From contig NC_089279.1 in assembly GCF_963678975.1 (NCBI RefSeq), positions 34,167,297-34,231,296 on the forward strand: a stretch of DNA of 64,000 nucleotides. The letters run 5' to 3'. The first letter of the stretch is position 1. Each line of letters opens with the position of its first letter. The stretch comes from Dysidea avara (Eukaryota; Porifera; Demospongiae; Dictyoceratida; Dysideidae). Below are positions 59,271 to 64,000 of this stretch, piece after piece. The position numbers and the translations under genes are program-made. Below the pieces are notes generated by a model that saw only the letters and a list, made by a program, of their open reading frames with translations, did no database searches and was not told the origin of the DNA.

Positions 59271-62034
59271 AGTGGCAGGTAATACAATATCTGCTGGCCA
59301 GTGTGCATAATTACATATGGCTATTTTTGACCTTGCCAAAGAGGATGTTAGAAGTGAGTATAATAGGTAACACAGGATTTCCTATCCTTGACTATTTGCC
59401 ACATATGCAAGATGATCAAAGGTTATTATTTAACTATATAACTACAAAATGCTGGGCCATATCTCCACTTCAGTAATTCAGTTGCATACGTACCTCTAAC
59501 TTCTACCTGTTGTGATTATCAATGTTATATCTATTCTTTGTCCATTTCCTTGAAATTTTTGTGCTAATGTTTTAGCTACTAAAACTAGGATGAGTTTTGC
59601 TCAAATATTGGAGTTGCTGGATCCCCTATATTTGCCTGGTCTGAGCTTATTTTTCCAATTCAGTTCAGTTGACATGACATGACAAATCAGAATTTGTCTA
59701 GCTAATTATAAATAATGTAGCCTGCCAGCTTAAAACACTGTCTGCTTAATGTTGCATCTAGCACAATAAGGTGGCAAGTAAATTCTTTGAAGAGATTTAA
59801 TGTTTCAAGATTTCAAACTTGGACTGCATTATGCTGGCATCTGTACGTAGCTAGGACGCTTCAGTGGTCCCATTACTTTGTATAAAGCATTTATTGTAGC
59901 GGAATGCTAGTAACTTGTATGTATCAGGAGCGTATAAGCTCCTGCTTGTACAGGAACAATCAATAAAAAACAACATAATGTGCTGCCCACTACCATTTAT
60001 ACATGTCATTACTGACTTGTTTATCTGATAACGGGATCACCACAAATAATTGCTAAAATTAATGCATCATTAGCTAATGTGGGACATGCAAACAGAAATC
60101 AATTTATGCATGATACGTGCATGCAGTGTATATATACTATACATCCATTCACCTTAATCAATTTTCCTGTATAGAGTGGCTGGAAATTTTTTGAGGGACA
60201 AAACCTTCATGAATTTCGCAGGATAGCTTCATGAAAATGTTTGAGGTTACAAATAGCTGTTACCTTAGCAAAACAATTAATGCTGTGAACGTTTTCTAGA
60301 CTTTTGTGAATGAAAAACATAAAAATCATAGTTTTGCCGAAAGTTTCACCCCTTGGAAATTTCCAGCTATATGGTACCTGCTTCAGGTGTACATGTGGAG
60401 ATACACAGTGTTCGCGTTTCTCACTGCACATGCCGGGTATATACACTGTATGCTGCTGAGTTTTCATGTAATCTTCACTTTTCACCCACTCAGCAACAAG
60501 GTAATCAGTGCTCACAACATTACAAACGAATAACACTACGTATATGAGAAGGACATCCCCAGTTACAATGGAAAATTTACAATTCTCAATACAAACATAG
60601 GTAAGCCATCAGGCAGTGCTACCATGGTTGGCACCTTGAATTGTGCTGTCAGTGAAGATAAATGGAGGACACATGTAAGCTCATGAAGCATGAATCGTAC
60701 ATACTGTGGTATGCTAATTGCAGTCAGTCAGTCGGTCGGTCGGTTGGTTGGTCAGTCAGTCAGTCAGTCAGTCAGTCTGTTAGTCAGTCAGGCAGTAGAA
60801 AATTCTAGTAAATAGTTGTAGCCTTTTGGAAACATTGGTTGTATTGAAGTTGGGCTTGGCTACACTATAACTGACAAGGTGTCATGAAGGTATTGTGAGG
60901 TTGGTTTCTGGTCAATGTATACTTGTGAGAAAGTGCAAACAAATTAAGGACTGAATGGTTGGCTAATCGTTATGATTAAAGTACAGGTAAAGGCAGAGCC
61001 TGTATACCAGAAGGCCTTATAAAGGCCTAAGATGTTTACATTAACTGCACTAATGGAATGCAATTATCATCATTCAGTGATGCCATGGGGATGCATGGAT
61101 GGAGGACATGCACTGTGACTGGTAAAGCTTTGTAAGTTGCTATTCAGGCCTCAGTCCTGATTAGGAGTTCCAATTCATCAGGTGGCCGGAGTGTCCTATT
61201 GAGGAGTTCCACTATACATGTATACCAGCTATCACATCGTTCTGAAAAAGTCAGTCGGCAACGTCACACGGCAAGCAAGTGTACAAGCGTCAACTTTGAT
61301 ATCAGTGTACTGGAAGTTCTAATTTCAGAGATGCGCCATGCCAAGATAAATGCTAGTCTTCTTCAATGCCAACTGAGCAAGATTTCCACACCAACCTTTT
61401 TGAGTGTGAGGCTTCGATGTAGATAGTCTTTTGGTTTCATTGTGATGTTTATTTGTTGTGGTGTCTTCATTTGAAGATAAAGGCTGGCACTGGATACCAA
61501 GACAGTGCCGGATTTAGTAATCTGTGCCGGTAAATGTCACGCAATTGCAATTGTAGGATAGACCACATACGTGGGCTTACCAAAACCTCAACCCACAGGA
61601 TTTGATGGGTTTTTGATGAAGGGACGCTTTTCCTTCCGGTTTTCCCGCTAAAACAAAAAAAAAGTTCGGCATGCGGTACCAAAAAACATTGAGGCTACTT
61701 AAAGTGGTCACGGTAGCGGTTACGTGAAGTGGACAGTTTGTGTTGAAGGACAAGTACCTCCAGTGATATTACCAGTCTTGTGAGTACTTTGCGCTTTCAA
61801 GTTGAAGATTGTCGTAGTTTATTAGTGACGCAGCCACCCCACACGAAACCATAGATACCGCCAAGCTGCATTCATGGTGCGGGCACTTTAATATGTACTA
61901 TGTTACGGATGTACACATGACTGCATTGAAATGCTTGTTTGTACTATAGAAATTTAACTACTCCGCCCTTTGATGTGTTATTAAGTACGTGTCAATACGT
62001 TTTGTTTACGTTTTTGTTGATTGTTTAGGTTGAC
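59271..62034. other. Intergenic sequence upstream of the TRAF-like gene
   Basis: No gene recognised. A loose inverted repeat (GGCTGGAAATTTTTT / GGAAATTTCCAGC) lies at about 60178-60366. A (CAGT)n run lies at 60725-60780. A 75-codon frame at 61199-61426 has no domain. A candidate 5' UTR splice donor (TTGTGAGTAC, about 61780) could pair with the acceptor TTGTTTAG just before the TRAF-like ATG. Confidence 0.35.
60725..60780. repeat. (CAGT)n / (CGGT)n microsatellite
   Basis: About 14 tetranucleotide units, CAGT changing to CGGT and TGGT and back. It directly follows a sequence related to the repeat at 41.8 kb. Confidence 0.85.
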
Positions 62035-63354
62035 ATGAGTGGTGGTTACGATTATGACTTTGTACACACACCGCCTGACCGGCTGATTTGTGAAATATGT
62101 CGTTTACCCAGCAGGGATCCTTACCTCAGTGGTTGCTGTGGGCACACATTTTGTAATATATGTTTGGAAATGTCGAAGAGAGAGTCAGCCTATTACATCT
62201 GTCCAGTATGTCGAAGTGAAGAGTTTTTAACTATTGCAAACAAGCAGGTGGATCGTGAGATTAAGAGTCTAAGTATTTATTGTCCAAATAAGAAGAAAGG
62301 TTGTGAGTGGAAAGGTGAAGTGTACCACATTAATCTTCACCTCGATGGCGAAGATGGTTGTGAATTTGAAGATGTGGAGTGTGAGAATAACTGTGGGGTG
62401 CTGTTACAACGTTTTGAGTTGGCCAAACATCTACAGGAGTTATGTCCCTGTCGACAAATTGAATGTCCACATTGTCATGTCAAGGGAATACGAGAGTTCA
62501 TCGAAGATGAACATATCAAAGAGTGTCCCAAGTTTCCATTGTCTTGCCCCAATCAATGTGACACAAAGCTTATTTATCGAGAGGACTTGGATGAACATCG
62601 GAAAGTGTGTCCACTTGAACAGGTCACATGTGATTATCATGATGTTGGATGTGAGCATAAGATGGCACGTAAGGACGAGGAAATGCATAGCAATGAGAAA
62701 ATGGCACATCATCTTAGCCTGACTAAACGTAAGTTGACAGTAACTGAGTCAGAATTGTCAGACACAGTGAAGAAACTGAAGTCAGCTGAGGATAAATCCT
62801 GTGAATTTGAATCAACCATTTCACAACATCTTGATATGTTCTATAACTTACAGATTTGGCCATTCAAATTACAATCCATGGCATCACTGGCACAGCAAGG
62901 AAACCAAATTGTACCAGTAACAATCAGAATGCCCGATTACACAAAGGAACGCAGTAGTCAGGGCCAGTGGTTCAGCCCACCATTTTTTACACACGACAAG
63001 GGGTACAAAATGTGCTTCAGAATTGACCCAGCTGGTTCCAGTGATGGGAAAGGAACACACATGTCTGTCTTCATGTATGTAATACCTGGTCCTTACGATG
63101 ATGTACTTGCCTGGCCACTCACCAAGAATCTTACAGTAAAGTTGCTCAACCAAAGTTCTGACTCTGGACACTTTTCTTTGTCAGTTGCATTTAGCCCCAG
63201 CGTCCCTTGTGTCCCGGCTGGCAGAACAATATTTGGTACAAGAGCTTGTAATTGTTGGGGTTGGTCAAGATTTATTCTACAAGAAGAGTTAAGTAAGGTT
63301 ACCCCATCACGCCAGTTCATCAAGGATGATTGTATTTATCTCAATGTATCCTAG
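62035..63354 (+). CDS. TRAF-like RING / zinc finger / MATH protein (439 aa)
   Basis: A predicted receptor-signalling adaptor and E3 ubiquitin ligase in the cytosol. The RING spans about residues 19-60 (CEIC ... CGHTFCNIC ... CPVC). TRAF-type zinc fingers span about 100-215, with repeated Cys/His blocks such as CRQIECPHCHVKG and CPNQCDTKLIYREDL. A short coiled coil lies at about 222-262. A C-terminal MATH/TRAF-C domain spans about 270-436, with GYKMCFRIDP, GKGTHMSVF, AWPL and CWGWSRFI. This order and length are those of TRAF2/3/5-type proteins. The whole coding region is one exon. An AG acceptor just before the ATG (TTGTTTAG) suggests an intron in the 5' UTR. The next gene starts 227 bp downstream on the same strand. 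Which TRAF subtype it represents cannot be told by eye. Confidence 0.92.
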   Translation: MSGGYDYDFVHTPPDRLICEICRLPSRDPYLSGCCGHTFCNICLEMSKRESAYYICPVCRSEEFLTIANKQVDREIKSLSIYCPNKKKGCEWKGEVYHINLHLDGEDGCEFEDVECENNCGVLLQRFELAKHLQELCPCRQIECPHCHVKGIREFIEDEHIKECPKFPLSCPNQCDTKLIYREDLDEHRKVCPLEQVTCDYHDVGCEHKMARKDEEMHSNEKMAHHLSLTKRKLTVTESELSDTVKKLKSAEDKSCEFESTISQHLDMFYNLQIWPFKLQSMASLAQQGNQIVPVTIRMPDYTKERSSQGQWFSPPFFTHDKGYKMCFRIDPAGSSDGKGTHMSVFMYVIPGPYDDVLAWPLTKNLTVKLLNQSSDSGHFSLSVAFSPSVPCVPAGRTIFGTRACNCWGWSRFILQEELSKVTPSRQFIKDDCIYLNVS

Positions 63355-63580
63355 TCTTGCTGCTTCTCTATAATATATGTATTGCCGTATTTTTTTTATT
63401 TCGCCATCTTCTGCTGTATTTCAGTAGTATTTTATGTATGCTTATTATTTTGTGAAATAACAGTGAAGTAAATGCTGGGAATTCCCGTACACGTGAGCAA
63501 GCTTTGATGCAAGGGGATTATTTTGATTTCAGAGAAGGAGCGAAGGTTACGCAGCGTTTTGTTCTAGTTTGTACGGTATC

Positions 63581-64000
63581 ATGACTGAAGACACGTCCGT
63601 AGATGGGTCATTGGGTTCGTACGAGATTGTAGATGTCGTGAAGGAGGATCAAATTCAGCTTTCAGAATCACACCGTCAGTCTCCATCAGAACCACGCCGC
63701 TATTCCCCTTCACAATCTCATCATCCCTCAGTAAAGCCTACAGAATGTAGCAGTGGTGTTAGCTTTGTTGATGGGCCGAAGGTAGAGGAATTGGCGGAAA
63801 ATTTAATGTTGGCTACACAGGAGAATGAGCGATATCGCATGGCCATGGAGGATTGCAATAGAGTGTTGAGTAAGGAGGTTGAGGCAGCAGAAACCAGGCG
63901 ACAAGAGACAGAACACTTGAAGAATCAGTTAGCGTCGTATAAAGAGACGAATAAGGGGTTGGAAGATCGTATCAGAGATCTGGAGAGTCAGCTGTTAAAT
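63581..64000 (+). CDS. Coiled-coil protein, 5' part (cut by the window edge)
   Basis: ATG at 63581 opens a frame that stays open for 140 codons to the window end. Residues 1-65 are acidic and Ser/Pro/His-rich (VDGSLGSYEIVDVV, SESHRQSPSEPRRYSPSQ). From about residue 68 it is a continuous coiled coil with heptads (ENERYRMAMEDCNRV, ETEHLKNQLASYKETNKGLE). The arrangement recalls NEMO/optineurin-type adaptors, and its position beside a TRAF-like gene would suit that. But coiled coils resemble each other easily, so this is a guess. The C-terminal half, which would decide, is outside the window. Confidence 0.7.
   Translation, partial: MTEDTSVDGSLGSYEIVDVVKEDQIQLSESHRQSPSEPRRYSPSQSHHPSVKPTECSSGVSFVDGPKVEELAENLMLATQENERYRMAMEDCNRVLSKEVEAAETRRQETEHLKNQLASYKETNKGLEDRIRDLESQLLN

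Overview
The window looks like AT-rich nuclear DNA of an invertebrate animal. Genes have GT-AG introns, and the conserved genes are metazoan in type: two Rab-like GTPases, an NPEPL1-type M17 aminopeptidase and a TRAF-type RING/MATH protein. Transposon remnants are dense (BEL/Pao, Ty3/gypsy and CR1-like retroelements; hAT, piggyBac-like, Mutator-like and Tigger-like MITEs). A sponge or other early-branching animal is my best guess from gene and repeat style, but the sequence alone does not settle the species.

Layout. 0-4.4 kb: a decayed NHL-like fragment, then two foldback (inverted-repeat) elements. 4.5-13.0 kb, minus strand: Rab-like gene A, two exons split by a 7.9-kb intron that holds a PIF/Harbinger-type MITE and a broken BEL/Pao retrotransposon. 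13.4-17.5 kb, plus: a CR1-like LINE with a PHD-finger ORF1 and an endonuclease/RT ORF2, both frameshifted. 18.3-18.9 kb: a complete Tigger-like MITE. 20.5-23.0 kb, minus: Rab-like gene B, a paralogue of A with its intron at the same site. 23.2-49.7 kb, minus: a 14-exon NPEPL1-type aminopeptidase gene encoding 514 aa. Its introns hold most of the transposons, including an integrase-less Ty3/gypsy element with matching LTRs. 49.8-55.5 kb, plus: a seven-exon coiled-coil protein gene that starts 120 bp from the aminopeptidase start (head to head). 53-61 kb: tandem 75-bp arrays, long foldback elements and a roughly 1.1-kb tandem duplication. 62.0-63.4 kb, plus: an uninterrupted TRAF-like coding region. 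63.6-64 kb: the start of another coiled-coil protein, cut by the window edge.

How the parts relate. The two Rab-like genes keep all nucleotide-binding motifs, but both have replaced the switch II glutamine, so they may form an unusual slow-hydrolysis GTPase pair. The aminopeptidase keeps every M17 metal and catalytic residue despite its transposon-loaded introns. The TRAF-like gene and the coiled-coil gene 227 bp downstream could both belong to receptor/ubiquitin signalling, but only the TRAF call is firm. Much of the remaining DNA is explained by a few repeat families that insert into one another. In two cases a TTAA-targeting element sits inside the TTAA of a 75-bp repeat.
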